The notes: generated from the letters alone by a model not told the origin. DNA of 64,000 bases from Enterovirga sp964242715 (GCF_964242715.1 NZ_CAXTAZ010000002.1:124001-188000); one strand, 5' to 3'. Counted from the stretch's first letter, positions 29,218 through 38,021 are shown. Numbers and translations are program-made.

Positions 29218-29985
29218 ATGTCCGTCACGCCAAAGCACTTCACCTGGTACGAGCTGATGACCACGGAGCCGGAGGCGGCCGCGTCCTTCTACCGCGACGT
29301 GGTCGGCTGGAAGGCCGAGCCGGCGGAGAGCGCGCCGATCCCGTATTGGCTGCTGCACGGCACGAAGGGCATCGCGGCCGGGCTGATGGGGCTCTCGGCC
29401 GAGGATTGCACGGCCGGGAAACGGCCGGGCTGGATCGGCTCGATCGAGACGGACGACGTCGACGCCACCGTGCAGCGGGTCGCGGAGCTCGGCGGCGCCG
29501 TCCATGTCCCGCCCATGGACATTCCGAACGTCGCCCGCTTCGCGATCGTGGCCGACCCGCAGGGCGCGGTCTTCGGGCTGATGCGGTGGGTGGACGCCCC
29601 CGCGCAGGCCGCGCTGATGACGACGGGCCATGCCGGCTGGCACGAGCTGATGGCCGCGGAATGGGAGGCCGTGTTTCCCTTCTACGAAAACCTGTTCGGA
29701 TGGCGGAAGCTCGCCCCCATCGATATGGGGCCGATAGGGACCTACCAGCTCTTCGGCATCGAGGATGGCGAAGGTTTCGGCGGCATGTTCACGAAGCCGC
29801 CCGAAGTCCCGGCCCCATTCTGGCTCTACTATATCAGCGTGCCGTCGATCGACGCCGCCAAGGCGAGGGTGGAGGCCCTGGGCGGGCAGGTGCTGAACGG
29901 CCCGATGGAGGTGCCTGGCGGCATGTGGATCATCCAATTCCTGGACCCGCAGGGCGCCATGACGGCTCTGGTCGGGCCGCGCTAG
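29218..29985 (+). CDS. VOC (glyoxalase/bleomycin resistance fold) family protein, two domains
   Basis: 255 residues holding two VOC modules: residues 5-120 (HFTWYELMTTEPEAAASFYRDVVGWK ... FAIVADPQGAVFGLMRW) and 135-254 (GHAGWHELMAAEWEAVFPFYENLFGW ... WIIQFLDPQGAMTALVGPR). Such proteins bind metals and small molecules; some are glyoxalase-like, others have been called hydroxylase-associated. Divergent from uvrA. A remnant of a close relative lies at 33827-33928. Confidence 0.9.
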   Translation: MSVTPKHFTWYELMTTEPEAAASFYRDVVGWKAEPAESAPIPYWLLHGTKGIAAGLMGLSAEDCTAGKRPGWIGSIETDDVDATVQRVAELGGAVHVPPMDIPNVARFAIVADPQGAVFGLMRWVDAPAQAALMTTGHAGWHELMAAEWEAVFPFYENLFGWRKLAPIDMGPIGTYQLFGIEDGEGFGGMFTKPPEVPAPFWLYYISVPSIDAAKARVEALGGQVLNGPMEVPGGMWIIQFLDPQGAMTALVGPR

Positions 29986-30237
29986 AAGAGACGCGACGGC
30001 GCGCAATACATCGCAGTGCAGGTGCAGCATTCTTCTTTGCTTTGCAGCATAGATCGGCGACTTGTCCTTCCGGCGCAAGTTTCGCTTGCGTCTCCCGGGC
30101 ATTCGGCGACATTCTGCCGGCGAACCGTTCCGGCATTCTGCCCGCGGACAAGTCCGGTCAAGCCGGACGGCGCGGGATCACCTTTGCGCTGCCGTGCGTC
30201 CAGGCTGCCAGAGACGCGGTCGAGAGGGAGACGGCTC

Positions 30238-31575
30238 ATGGTGGATGCTCGATTCACGCGTCGGCGCGTGCTCAAGACAGGAGCGGCGTCAGCCGCTCTC
30301 GTGGCGGCCCCCTTCGTGCGCGGCGCGCACGCGGCCGGAACCGTCTCGGTCGGCTTCTGGGACCATTGGGTGCCGGGCGCCAACAAGGCGACGGAGGAGA
30401 TCTGCCGAGCCTGGGGCGAGAAGGAGAAGGTGGAGGTCCGGATGGACTTCATCACCTCCCAGGGGAACAAGAACCTCCTGACCATCGCGGCCGAGGCGCA
30501 GGCAAAATCCGGGCACGACGTCTTCGCCTTCCCGACCTGGTACATCCACGACCATGCCGACAAGCTCGAGCCGGTCGACGACCTGATGAAGCCGCTGATC
30601 GCCCAGAACGGCGCGGTCAACGGCACCGTCGATTATCTCGGCCGTGTGAAGGGTACCTGGATGGGGGTGCCGGCGACGCCCGGCAGCCAGATCAAGGGTC
30701 CCTGCTCCCGCATGGACCTGATGAAGCAGCATGCCGGGATCGACGTGCAGGCCATGTATCCGGCTGGCGAGGCCCCGAAGGCCGACAACTGGACCATGGA
30801 GACGTTCCTCAAGGCGGCGGAAGCATGCCACAAGGCGGGTTTCCCGTTCGGGATCGGCCTCGGCCAGACCACCGACTCGGTGGATTCCGCGGGCGCCATC
30901 TTCCAGTCCTTCGGGGCCGCGCTGGTCGACAAGGATGGCAAGGTCACCGTCAAGTCGGACGCGGTCCGGCAGGCGATGGAATACTATGCCAAGCTCGCCC
31001 GCTTCCTGCCGCCGGACGCTCCCGCCTGGGACGACGCCTCGAACAACAAATGGCTCGTTTCAGGGCGCGGCGCCCTCGTCTGCAACCCGCCGAGCGCCTG
31101 GGCGGTGGCGAAGCGCGATGCGCCCGACATCGCCCGGCAATGCTGGACGCACGGCATGCCGGCCGGCCCGAAGGGTCGCTTCGCGCCTTATCTGCCGTAT
31201 TTCTGGGGCACCTGGTCCTTCTCGAGGAACAAGCCGGCCGCGAAGAGCCTGCTCATGGCGCTGTCGCAGCCCGACGCCATCGCCAAGATGGTGGAGGTGT
31301 CGGGCGGCTACGACCTGCCGGCCTACGAGAAGCTCACCACGCTTAAGACCTGGGCCGAGGCCGAGCCGCCGAGGGGCACGCTCTACCATTACCCGAACCC
31401 GCACAACCACATGACCCTCTCGATCGCGGCCGCCCCCGCCCCGCCGCTGATCGCGAACCAGATCTACAACCAGGCCATCATGACCAAGATGGTCGCCCGC
31501 CATCTCGGCGGCGAGACCATGGAAAAGACGCTCGCCTGGGCCGAGAGCGAGGTCGAAGGCTTCATGCGCGGCTGA
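30238..31575 (+). CDS. ABC transporter periplasmic binding protein, carbohydrate (family 1) type
   Basis: 445 residues. The N-terminus ARFTRRRVLKTGAASAALVAAPFVRGAHA is a Tat signal. The mature protein is a family 1 binding protein (VSVGFWDHWVPGANKATEEICRAWGEKEKVEV; PYLPYFWGTWSFSRNKPAAKSLL). ATG 30238 follows GAGGGAG; the open frame upstream is not coding-like. It heads an importer whose two permease genes come after a 344-bp gap filled with repeats. The sugar or polyol taken up cannot be named. Confidence 0.9.
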   Translation: MVDARFTRRRVLKTGAASAALVAAPFVRGAHAAGTVSVGFWDHWVPGANKATEEICRAWGEKEKVEVRMDFITSQGNKNLLTIAAEAQAKSGHDVFAFPTWYIHDHADKLEPVDDLMKPLIAQNGAVNGTVDYLGRVKGTWMGVPATPGSQIKGPCSRMDLMKQHAGIDVQAMYPAGEAPKADNWTMETFLKAAEACHKAGFPFGIGLGQTTDSVDSAGAIFQSFGAALVDKDGKVTVKSDAVRQAMEYYAKLARFLPPDAPAWDDASNNKWLVSGRGALVCNPPSAWAVAKRDAPDIARQCWTHGMPAGPKGRFAPYLPYFWGTWSFSRNKPAAKSLLMALSQPDAIAKMVEVSGGYDLPAYEKLTTLKTWAEAEPPRGTLYHYPNPHNHMTLSIAAAPAPPLIANQIYNQAIMTKMVARHLGGETMEKTLAWAESEVEGFMRG

Positions 31576-31602
31576 GGCTCTCCTCTTGTCCCGGGGAGCC
31601 AC

Positions 31603-31677
31603 CCGCTCATCCCGGCGAAGGCCGGGACCCAGGACGTCGCCGCGTGACTGGACCCCGGCTTTCGCCGGGGTGAGCGG
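31603..31677. repeat. Palindromic repeat, family A copy 1
   Basis: 75-bp inverted repeat with ends CCGCTCA (31603-31609) and TGAGCGG (31671-31677), and internal CCCGGCGAAGGCCGGG and CCCCGGCTTTCGCCGGGG hairpins. The same ends and core recur at 54430-54496. It lies just after the binding-protein gene and may reduce read-through into the permeases. Confidence 0.85.
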
Positions 31678-31718
31678 TAGAGCCAGGGGCGAGCTGAACA
31701 CGAGCGCGTCGGCTCGCG

Positions 31719-31848
31719 CCTCCCCTCCCCTCGTGGGGAGGGGCCGGGGGTGGGGGGCGGGCAGGCGGCACCGCTGATGGTGCCCCCTGCGCGCCCCCTA
31801 CCCGGCCCTCGACTTCGCTCGGACCACCCTCCCCACCAGGGGAAGGGC
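31719..31848. repeat. GC-rich palindromic repeat, family B
   Basis: The left part has CTCCCCTCGTGGGGAG and a G-rich run; the right part has ACCACCCTCCCCACCAGGGGAAGGG. It resembles the element inside uvrA (28163-28273) in its CTCCCC/GGGGAG tips. Edges are approximate. With family A it fills the gap 31576-31919, which otherwise holds nothing recognisable. Confidence 0.65.
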
Positions 31849-31919
31849 ACGCCTTGGCCTCTGCCCGAAGCGAACCGTCCGTCCACGAGGGCGGAGCACG
31901 TCATCCTCTGAGGTCCACG

Positions 31920-32855
31920 ATGTCCGACATCGCTCTCCAGGACCATCCTTCCAGGTCGGCCGCCGCGCCCGCCCGATCGCGCGGACCAGCCTTCCTGCGT
32001 CAGCGCTCGACGATCGCATTCCTGTTCACGCTGCCCCTCATCATCCTGATCGCGACGCTCGTCATCTACCCGGCCTTCTACGCGCTCCACCTGGCCACCC
32101 TGAACAAGCGGATGGACAGGTTCATCGGCCTGCAGAACTTCACCTTCCTGTTCACCCGCGAAACCTTCTGGATGGTGGTCAGGCAATCCTGCATCTTCGC
32201 CGTCACGGCCGTGATCTTCAAAGCGCTGATCGGGTTCACGGTCGCCCATCTCGTCCACGCGATCCCGGCCAAGGGCCAGCGGAAATGGCGCGGCATGCTG
32301 CTCGTGCCCTGGGTGATACCCCCTGCCCTCTCGACCCTGACCTGGCTCTGGCTGTTCGACCCGTCCTACAGCGCCTTCAATTATCTGCTGGCCGGAATGG
32401 GTGTCGGACCGGTGCCCTGGACGGGTGACGCGTTCTGGGCCCGCATCTCGGTAATCCTGGTCAATGTCTGGTACGGCGCGCCTTTCTTCATGATCATGTA
32501 TCTGGCGGCCCTGAAATCGGTGCCGGCCGAACTCTACGAAGTTGCCGCGATCGACGGCGCCACCTTCTGGCAGCGGCTGTGGTTCATCACGCTGCCGATG
32601 ATGCGCAACATCATCGCGATCACGACCCTGTTCTCTCTGATCGTCACCTTCGCGAATTTCGACATCGTCTGAATCCTCACCGCCGGCGGGCCGATCGACC
32701 GAACGCATGTCTTCGCCACCTGGGCCTTCCGGCTCGGCATCCAGGGCGGCGACATCCCGCTCGGCGCCTCGGTTTCGCTCGTCATGATCCCGCTTCTCGC
32801 GGTCGCCGCGATCTTCATCCTGCGGGACGTGAACAAGCGCGCGGAGCGGTTCTGA
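31920..32855 (+). pseudogene. ABC sugar permease (UgpA/MalF type) with an in-frame TGA
   Basis: Starts at ATG 31920 behind GAGG. Codons 1-250 encode a six-helix permease of the MalF/UgpA type, including the EAA loop AELYEVAAIDGATFWQRLWFITLP. At 32670-32672, after FANFDIV, there is TGA, and the same frame then goes on with perfectly family-like sequence (ILTAGGPIDRTHVFATWAFRLG, then a last helix and DVNKRAERF) to the true end at 32853-32855. A CGA-to-TGA change, restoring ...DIVRILTAGGP, explains it. The 250-residue product lacks the last helix and is probably inactive, unless read through or a base-call error. Confidence 0.85.
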
Positions 32856-33766
32856 TGGCGACCCGTGCGCTCGGCTCACCCGTCACCGATACGCTCAGCG
32901 ATTCCGGCACCGTCGTCGGGGACCGGCGCTGGGCCGTGATCTGGGCCTATGTTTTCCTCTGCATCTTCGTCGCCTTCGCGCTCCTGCCGCCGCTCTACAT
33001 GCTGGTCACGGGGCTGAAGACCTCGAACGAGATCTCGGCCGCGACGAATCCCTGGTGGGTGTTCAACCCGACGCTCGCGAACTTCACCGAACTCCTCGCC
33101 TCGCCGCTCTTCCAGACCTTCTTCATCAACTCGGTCCTGGTGGCGCTCCTCACCGTCGTCATTACCATGCTGATCAGCGTGCCGGCCGCCTTCGCGCTCG
33201 CCCGGATGAAATTCTGGGGCTCGTCGGCACTCGCGACCGGCATCTTCCTGACCTATCTCGTGCCGGAGACGCTGCTTTTCATCCCGCTTTTCAAGATGTT
33301 CGTGACCTTCCGGGACTGGACCGGGATCGAGCTCATCAATCACTGGTACGTGCTGGTGCTCGTCTACCCCACCCTGACCGTACCCTTCTGCACCTGGATC
33401 ATGATCGGCTATTTCGCCTCGATCCCGAAGGAGCTCGACGAGGCGGCGCTGATCGACGGCGCGAGCTGGACCCAGACGCTGACCAAGATCTTCATACCCG
33501 TGGCCCTCCCGGGGTTGATCGCAGCGACAATCTTCGCCTTCACGGTCGCCTGGGCGCAGTTCCTCTACCCGCTCGCCTTCACGACATCGCAGGACCAGCT
33601 AGTACTTTCCGTCGGTATCGCCACGACGCTGATCAAGGCGGACGTGTTCAACTGGGGGCAGATCATGGCCGGCGCCCTCCTGGGCGCCCTCCCCCCGCTC
33701 GTGATCTACGCCTTCCTGATGGATTATTACGTCGCCGGCCTGACCGCCGGGGCGACGAAGGGGTGA
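32855..33766 (+). CDS. ABC sugar permease (UgpE/MalG type)
   Basis: 303-residue inner-membrane permease with about six helices. The EAA loop is PKELDEAALIDGASWTQTLTKIFIPVALPG (about residues 190-218), and FTVAWAQFLYPLAF follows. ATG 32855 overlaps the stop of the first permease by one base (TGATG); an open frame reaching back to 32579 lies within the upstream gene. No ATP-binding gene follows, so this importer must borrow an ATPase encoded elsewhere, or the operon is partial. Confidence 0.92.
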   Translation: MATRALGSPVTDTLSDSGTVVGDRRWAVIWAYVFLCIFVAFALLPPLYMLVTGLKTSNEISAATNPWWVFNPTLANFTELLASPLFQTFFINSVLVALLTVVITMLISVPAAFALARMKFWGSSALATGIFLTYLVPETLLFIPLFKMFVTFRDWTGIELINHWYVLVLVYPTLTVPFCTWIMIGYFASIPKELDEAALIDGASWTQTLTKIFIPVALPGLIAATIFAFTVAWAQFLYPLAFTTSQDQLVLSVGIATTLIKADVFNWGQIMAGALLGALPPLVIYAFLMDYYVAGLTAGATKG

Positions 33767-33826
33767 GTTGACGACCCATCATCCGACGCTCGCCGACCAG
33801 CGGAGACCGGCGGGCAGACTGAGCGG

Positions 33827-33928
33827 GAAGTTTTGAACGGCCCATGGGAGGTTCCGGGCGGCAGGTGGACCATCGCCCCTGTCGATCAGCAGCGCGAGAT
33901 GACCGCCCTGGTCGGTGATACGCAACGC
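33827..33928 (+). pseudogene. Relic of a VOC protein C-terminus
   Basis: One frame gives VLNGPWEVPGGRWTIAPVDQ and REMTALVGDTQR, clearly akin to the end of the VOC protein at 29218-29985 (VLNGPMEVPGGMWIIQFLDP, GAMTALVGPR). No N-terminal part or start precedes it. It is a short orphaned fragment 60 bases after the sugar permease. Confidence 0.7.
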
Positions 33929-33960
33929 TCCCCCTGCCGCGCTGCGGGAGCGCCCTTCGG

Positions 33961-34434
33961 TCAGACCTTTCCGGAGGCGGCAAACGCCGTCTTGATGCCC
34001 TTGATCAGGTCGGTGAAATTCGTGCCCATCGCGTTCAGGCCGGCCTTCATGGCCCAGAAGCCGGACAACAGGATGACCGGCACCAGCACCCAGCCTAAAA
34101 CCTCTTCCGTGAAGCGGCGTCGTCGGCGGCGCTCCCAGCGCTTCTCGCGCCACGACTTCTTGGCACGAGGGGTGGCCGTATGCGCGGCCTGCGGAAGCGG
34201 CCCGACATGGTGCTCGTCCGAGGGATCGGCCTGAGGCAGGGGACCGGCGCGCAGCTCGGCCGGGGCCACGGCGGCGGCCGCCTTCGCGGCGCGACGGCCA
34301 TCGCGGTGCTGCCGCCACCAGGTCGCGATGCCGCGTGTCGCGTTGCCGAACCGCGTCGCGCGCGGCAGCGGCCCGACATGATGTTCGCCGTCGGGGGCCG
34401 CCTGCGGCAGCGGGCCGGCATGGATCTCGCTCAT
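33961..34434 (-). CDS. Small membrane protein with GPLP repeats, clpA-linked
   Basis: 157 residues of unknown family. The N-terminal 80 residues carry four copies of a short motif (HAGPLPQAAP, HHVGPLPRAT, RAGPLPQADP, HHVGPLPQAAH) in two pairs. A very basic stretch (KKSWREKRWERRRRRRF) then precedes a single membrane helix (VLGWVLVPVILLSGFWAMKAGL, about residues 112-134) and a short tail. The N-terminus is probably cytoplasmic, following the positive-inside rule. Its ATG overlaps the clpA stop (TGATG), so it is cotranslated with clpS-clpA. A link to proteolysis is only a guess from position. Confidence 0.7.
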   Translation of the reverse strand: MSEIHAGPLPQAAPDGEHHVGPLPRATRFGNATRGIATWWRQHRDGRRAAKAAAAVAPAELRAGPLPQADPSDEHHVGPLPQAAHTATPRAKKSWREKRWERRRRRRFTEEVLGWVLVPVILLSGFWAMKAGLNAMGTNFTDLIKGIKTAFAASGKV

Positions 34435-36893
34435 CAGGCGCGGACCAGAGGCACCTTGGGCACCGTCCTGACGCCACCGCCACCGCCGCTGCTACCACCG
34501 TCCGGCTTCGGCTTGGGCTGACGTTTGAACGGCCGAGCCACCTTGCGCTTGGCGCGTTTGGCCGCGCTGGTCGCCACGACCTTTTCGGGCCGCGGCGTCA
34601 CCGGGCCTTCGGGGAAGGAGAAGCCGAGGCTCTGCTTCCCGTCCTCGTCGTTCACGACGACGCGGACCGCGCCGCCATGTTTCAGCTTGCCGAACAATAC
34701 TTCGTCGGCGAGCGGGGTCTTGATCGTGGACTGGATGAGCCGCGCCATCGGCCGGGCGCCCATGGCCTCGTCGTAGCCATGCTCGCAGAGCCAGTCGCGC
34801 GCTTCGTCGGAGAGCTCGATGACGACGTTGCGATCGGCGAGCTGCGCCTCGAGCTGGAGGACGAACTTGTCGACCACCTTGGCCACGACCTCCTTCGGCA
34901 GCCGTCCGAACGAGATGATCGAATCGAGGCGGTTGCGGAATTCCGGCGCGAACAGCTTGCTGATCGCCTCCAGGTCGTCGCCCTCGCGCTTCGCATTGGT
35001 GAAGCCGTAGGTGTTGCGGGCGAGATCGGCGGCGCCGGCATTCGTCGTCATGATGATGATGACGTTGCGGAAATCGACCTGCTTGCCGTTGTGGTCGGTC
35101 AGCTTGCCGTGGTCCATCACCTGCAGGAGGATGTTGAACAGGTCCGGGTGAGCCTTCTCGATCTCGTCGAGGAGGAGGACGCAATGCGGGTGCTGGTCGA
35201 TCCCATCCGTGAGCAGGCCACCCTGGTCGAAGCCGACATAGCCGGGCGGCGCGCCGATCAGGCGCGAGATCGTGTGCCGCTCCATGTATTCCGACATGTC
35301 GAAGCGCAGCATCTCGACCCCAAGCGAGGAGGCGAGCTGCTTCGCAGCCTCGGTCTTCCCGACGCCGGTCGGTCCGGCGAACAGGTAGGAGCCGATCGGC
35401 TTCTCGGGATCGCGAAGGCCGGCCCGGGCGAGCTTGATCGCCGAGGTCAGGGCCTTGATCGCCTCGTCCTGGCCGTAGACGACGCGGGCGAGATTCTGCG
35501 CGAGATGCGACAGCACCTCGGCATCGTCCTTCGACACGGTCTTCGGCGGAATGCGGGCCATCGTGGCGACGGTCGCCTCGATCTCCTTGATCCCGATCGT
35601 CTTCTTGCGCCGGTGCTCGGGCACCAGCATCTGCGACGCGCCGGTCTCGTCGATCACGTCGATCGCCTTGTCCGGCAGCTTGCGGTCGTTGATGTAGCGG
35701 GCCGACAGCTCGACCGCGGCCTTGATGGCCTCGGTCGTGAATTTCAGCTTGTGGAACTCCTCGTAATAGGGCTTCAGCCCCTTCACGATCTCGATCGTGT
35801 CCGGAATCGACGGCTCGTTCACGTCGATCTTCTGGAAGCGCCGAACGAGGGCCCGGTCCTTCTCGAAATACTGACGGTATTCCTTGTAGGTGGTCGAGCC
35901 GATGCAGCGCAGCGTCCCCTGCGCGAGCGCCGGCTTCAGCAGGTTCGAGGCATCCATCGCTCCGCCCGAGGTCGCGCCCGCACCGATGACGGTGTGGATC
36001 TCGTCGATGAACATGATGGCGTTCGGGTGCGCCTCGATCTCCTTGACGACCTGCTTCAGCCGCTCCTCGAAATCGCCCCGGTAGCGGGTGCCGGCGAGCA
36101 GCGTGCCCATGTCGAGCGAGAAGACGATCGCGTCTTCCAGCACCTCGGGCACCTCGCCCCGCACGATCTTGCGGGCGAGACCCTCTGCGATGGCGGTCTT
36201 GCCGACGCCGGGATCGCCGACGAGGAGGGGATTGTTCTTCTGACGGCGGCAGAGCACCTGGATCGTGCGCTGAACCTCGGACTCGCGCCCGATCAGGGGA
36301 TCGATCTTCCCCTCCTTGGCCTTCTTGTTGAGGTTGACGCAGTAGGTGTCCAGGGCCTCACCCTTCTTCTTTTGCCGCGTGTCGTCCTCGCCCGACGGGC
36401 GTTCCCCGGATTCCTCTTCCGCGCCCCGCGCCGGCCGGCTCTCGCTCAGGCCAGGCCGTTTCGCGATCCCGTGACTGATGTAGTTCACGGCATCGTAGCG
36501 CGTCATCTCCTGCTCCTGCAGGAAATAAGCCGCGTGGCTCTCGCGCTCGGCGAAGATGGCGACCAGCACATTGGCGCCGGTCACCTCCTCTCGGCCGGAG
36601 GATTGCACATGGATCACGGCTCGCTGGATGACGCGCTGGAATCCGGCGGTGGGCTTCGAATCCTGCCGGCCGTCGATGATCAGGTTCGCGAGTTCGGTGT
36701 CGACATACTCGACGAGGTTTCGCCGCAGCGCATGCATGTCGACGTTGCAGGCCCGCATGACGGCGGCCGCATCCTGGTCGTCGACCAGCGCGAGCAGGAG
36801 ATGCTCGAGCGTCGCGTATTCGTGGCGCCGCTCACCCGCGAGGGCGAGGGCACGATGCAAGGCCTGTTCAAGGCTGCGTGAGAAGCTCGGCAC
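34434..36893 (-). CDS. clpA: ATP-dependent Clp protease ATP-binding subunit ClpA
   Basis: 819-residue AAA+ unfoldase that feeds proteins to ClpP. The N-domain (about 1-140) is followed by D1 with Walker A GDPGVGKTA and Walker B IMFIDEIHT, and D2 with GPTGVGKTE and LLLDEIEKAH. The FRNRLDSIISFG segment and the C-terminal D2 part are intact. The end is extended by a Lys/Arg/Gly-rich tail (FKRQPKPKPDGGSSGGGGG). Cotranscribed with clpS, 18 bases upstream. Confidence 0.96.
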   Translation of the reverse strand: MPSFSRSLEQALHRALALAGERRHEYATLEHLLLALVDDQDAAAVMRACNVDMHALRRNLVEYVDTELANLIIDGRQDSKPTAGFQRVIQRAVIHVQSSGREEVTGANVLVAIFAERESHAAYFLQEQEMTRYDAVNYISHGIAKRPGLSESRPARGAEEESGERPSGEDDTRQKKKGEALDTYCVNLNKKAKEGKIDPLIGRESEVQRTIQVLCRRQKNNPLLVGDPGVGKTAIAEGLARKIVRGEVPEVLEDAIVFSLDMGTLLAGTRYRGDFEERLKQVVKEIEAHPNAIMFIDEIHTVIGAGATSGGAMDASNLLKPALAQGTLRCIGSTTYKEYRQYFEKDRALVRRFQKIDVNEPSIPDTIEIVKGLKPYYEEFHKLKFTTEAIKAAVELSARYINDRKLPDKAIDVIDETGASQMLVPEHRRKKTIGIKEIEATVATMARIPPKTVSKDDAEVLSHLAQNLARVVYGQDEAIKALTSAIKLARAGLRDPEKPIGSYLFAGPTGVGKTEAAKQLASSLGVEMLRFDMSEYMERHTISRLIGAPPGYVGFDQGGLLTDGIDQHPHCVLLLDEIEKAHPDLFNILLQVMDHGKLTDHNGKQVDFRNVIIIMTTNAGAADLARNTYGFTNAKREGDDLEAISKLFAPEFRNRLDSIISFGRLPKEVVAKVVDKFVLQLEAQLADRNVVIELSDEARDWLCEHGYDEAMGARPMARLIQSTIKTPLADEVLFGKLKHGGAVRVVVNDEDGKQSLGFSFPEGPVTPRPEKVVATSAAKRAKRKVARPFKRQPKPKPDGGSSGGGGGVRTVPKVPLVRA

Positions 36894-36911
36894 GGTTGCC
36901 CCTCTTGTCTG

Positions 36912-37286
36912 TTACTTCTTTTCCATGACGCATTGCAGCGGGTGCTGGTGCTTGCGGGCAAAATCCATCACCTGCGTAACCTTCGTCTCGGCGACTTCAT
37001 AGGTGAAGACGCCGCATTCGCCGACGCCGTTCTGATGGACGTGGAGCATGATCAGCGTCGCCTCCTCGCGGTTCTTGTTGAAGAAGCGCTCGAGGACGAG
37101 CACCACGAATTCCATCGGCGTGTAATCGTCGTTCAGGAGGAGGACCCGGTAGAGGTTCGGCCTCTTCGTCCGCGCCTTCGGCTTCGTGATGATGGCCGTG
37201 CCGGTGCGATTGTCGTCGCCGCCGCCGGGCGAGCGCGAGCCGGCGCCAAAGACCCGCCATGTCAGAGAGGTCCGCTCGACATCCAT
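36912..37286 (-). CDS. clpS: ATP-dependent Clp protease adaptor ClpS
   Basis: About 124 residues. ClpS binds N-degron substrates and delivers them to ClpA. The core RPNLYRVLLLNDDYTPMEFVVLVLERFF (the DDYTPM element binds the N-terminal residue) and MLHVHQNGVGECGVFTYEVAETKV is near identical to other Rhizobiales ClpS proteins. Start uncertain: ATG 37286 fits the family length better than 37358; neither has a strong ribosome site. Confidence 0.95.
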   Translation of the reverse strand: MDVERTSLTWRVFGAGSRSPGGGDDNRTGTAIITKPKARTKRPNLYRVLLLNDDYTPMEFVVLVLERFFNKNREEATLIMLHVHQNGVGECGVFTYEVAETKVTQVMDFARKHQHPLQCVMEKK

Positions 37287-37505
37287 CCCGTCCAGGTCAC
37301 GACCTCCCCGCTGCGAGTGCCGCCGACTTACTCCCGTGACCACCGCGCTTCGATTCATCCCGAGACCAATCTAAGCGTCCGAAGGCCCAACCGCCAGATG
37401 GTGTGCCAAGGGGAGCAAGATTGGGGCGAGACGCCGCCTCAAGGCGATGGCGCGAAGCGTCGCGGCCTCTTCGCCCGTTCCCGACACAAGCCGGCCAGCG
37501 CCGCA

Positions 37506-37533
37506 AACGAAAACGCCCGGCCGAAGCCGGGCG
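37506..37533 (-). terminator. Rho-independent terminator after the phasin gene
   Basis: Read on the minus strand: stem CGCCCGGC, loop TTCG, stem GCCGGGCG (37533-37514), followed by TTTTCGTTT. It lies 24 bases past the phasin stop and ends that transcript before clpS. Confidence 0.85.
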
Positions 37534-37557
37534 AAACGCAGTCCGTGGCGAAGCGGA

Positions 37558-37893
37558 TCAGGCGCTGCGGGTCGACCGCGCCGCGAAGCTCTCGACAGGG
37601 GCCAAAGCCTCCTTCGCGGTGTTCGAGGCGAGTTCCCCCATCCGGGTCGCTTGGGAGACCAGACCCTCGTAGCTCGCCCGGAGAAACTCGGCCTGGACCT
37701 GAAGGGCGGCATCCAGGGTGCGGCTACCCATCAGGCGCTCGGCCATGTGGCTGCCCTGCTCGAGGGAGCGCTTGGCGTAGTCGGCCGTCTGGGCCGCAGC
37801 CGCCTGGGTGCCCGTCGAGACCGCGCCGAGCGAACGCATGGCGACATCCATGCCGTCGCGGGTCAGTTTCTGCATCTGGTCGAACTGCATCAT
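37558..37893 (-). CDS. Phasin family protein
   Basis: 111-residue amphipathic helical protein of the phasin_2 family (MQFDQMQKLTRDGMDVAMRSLGAVSTGTQAAAAQTADYAKRSLEQG ... FLRASYEGLVSQATRMGELASNTAKEAL). Phasins coat polyhydroxyalkanoate granules, implying carbon storage as PHA. Start at ATG 37893 (two adjacent ATGs). It has its own terminator, and two TGC-N3-GCA palindromes lie upstream. Confidence 0.88.
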   Translation of the reverse strand: MMQFDQMQKLTRDGMDVAMRSLGAVSTGTQAAAAQTADYAKRSLEQGSHMAERLMGSRTLDAALQVQAEFLRASYEGLVSQATRMGELASNTAKEALAPVESFAARSTRSA

Positions 37894-37978
37894 GGTCGTG
37901 CCGGCACCCCTGCGTGCCGTCCCTGTGGCGTGTGTCGGAAGAGCGCCGCGCGCGCCTGCGCCGCCGCCCTCCAAACTA

Positions 37979-38021
37979 TGTGCAGCGCACAATAATGTGT
38001 CAAGCGTTGTGCATCGCAACA
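37979..38021. promoter_or_regulatory. Two TGC-N3-GCA palindromes, likely PhaR operators
   Basis: TGTGC-AGC-GCACA at 37979-37991 and TTGTGC-ATC-GCAACA at 38007-38021 share the core TGC-N3-GCA, the form bound by the PHA regulator PhaR in other alphaproteobacteria. Their centres are 29 bp apart in an AT-richer patch 86-128 bases upstream of the phasin ATG. PhaR would repress the phasin gene until PHA is made. The site also lies upstream of the divergent carboxypeptidase gene. Confidence 0.65.

Noticed and set aside
34335..36881. An 848-codon plus-strand frame opposite clpA
   Set aside because: Antisense shadow of clpA, low-complexity and without a plausible fold.
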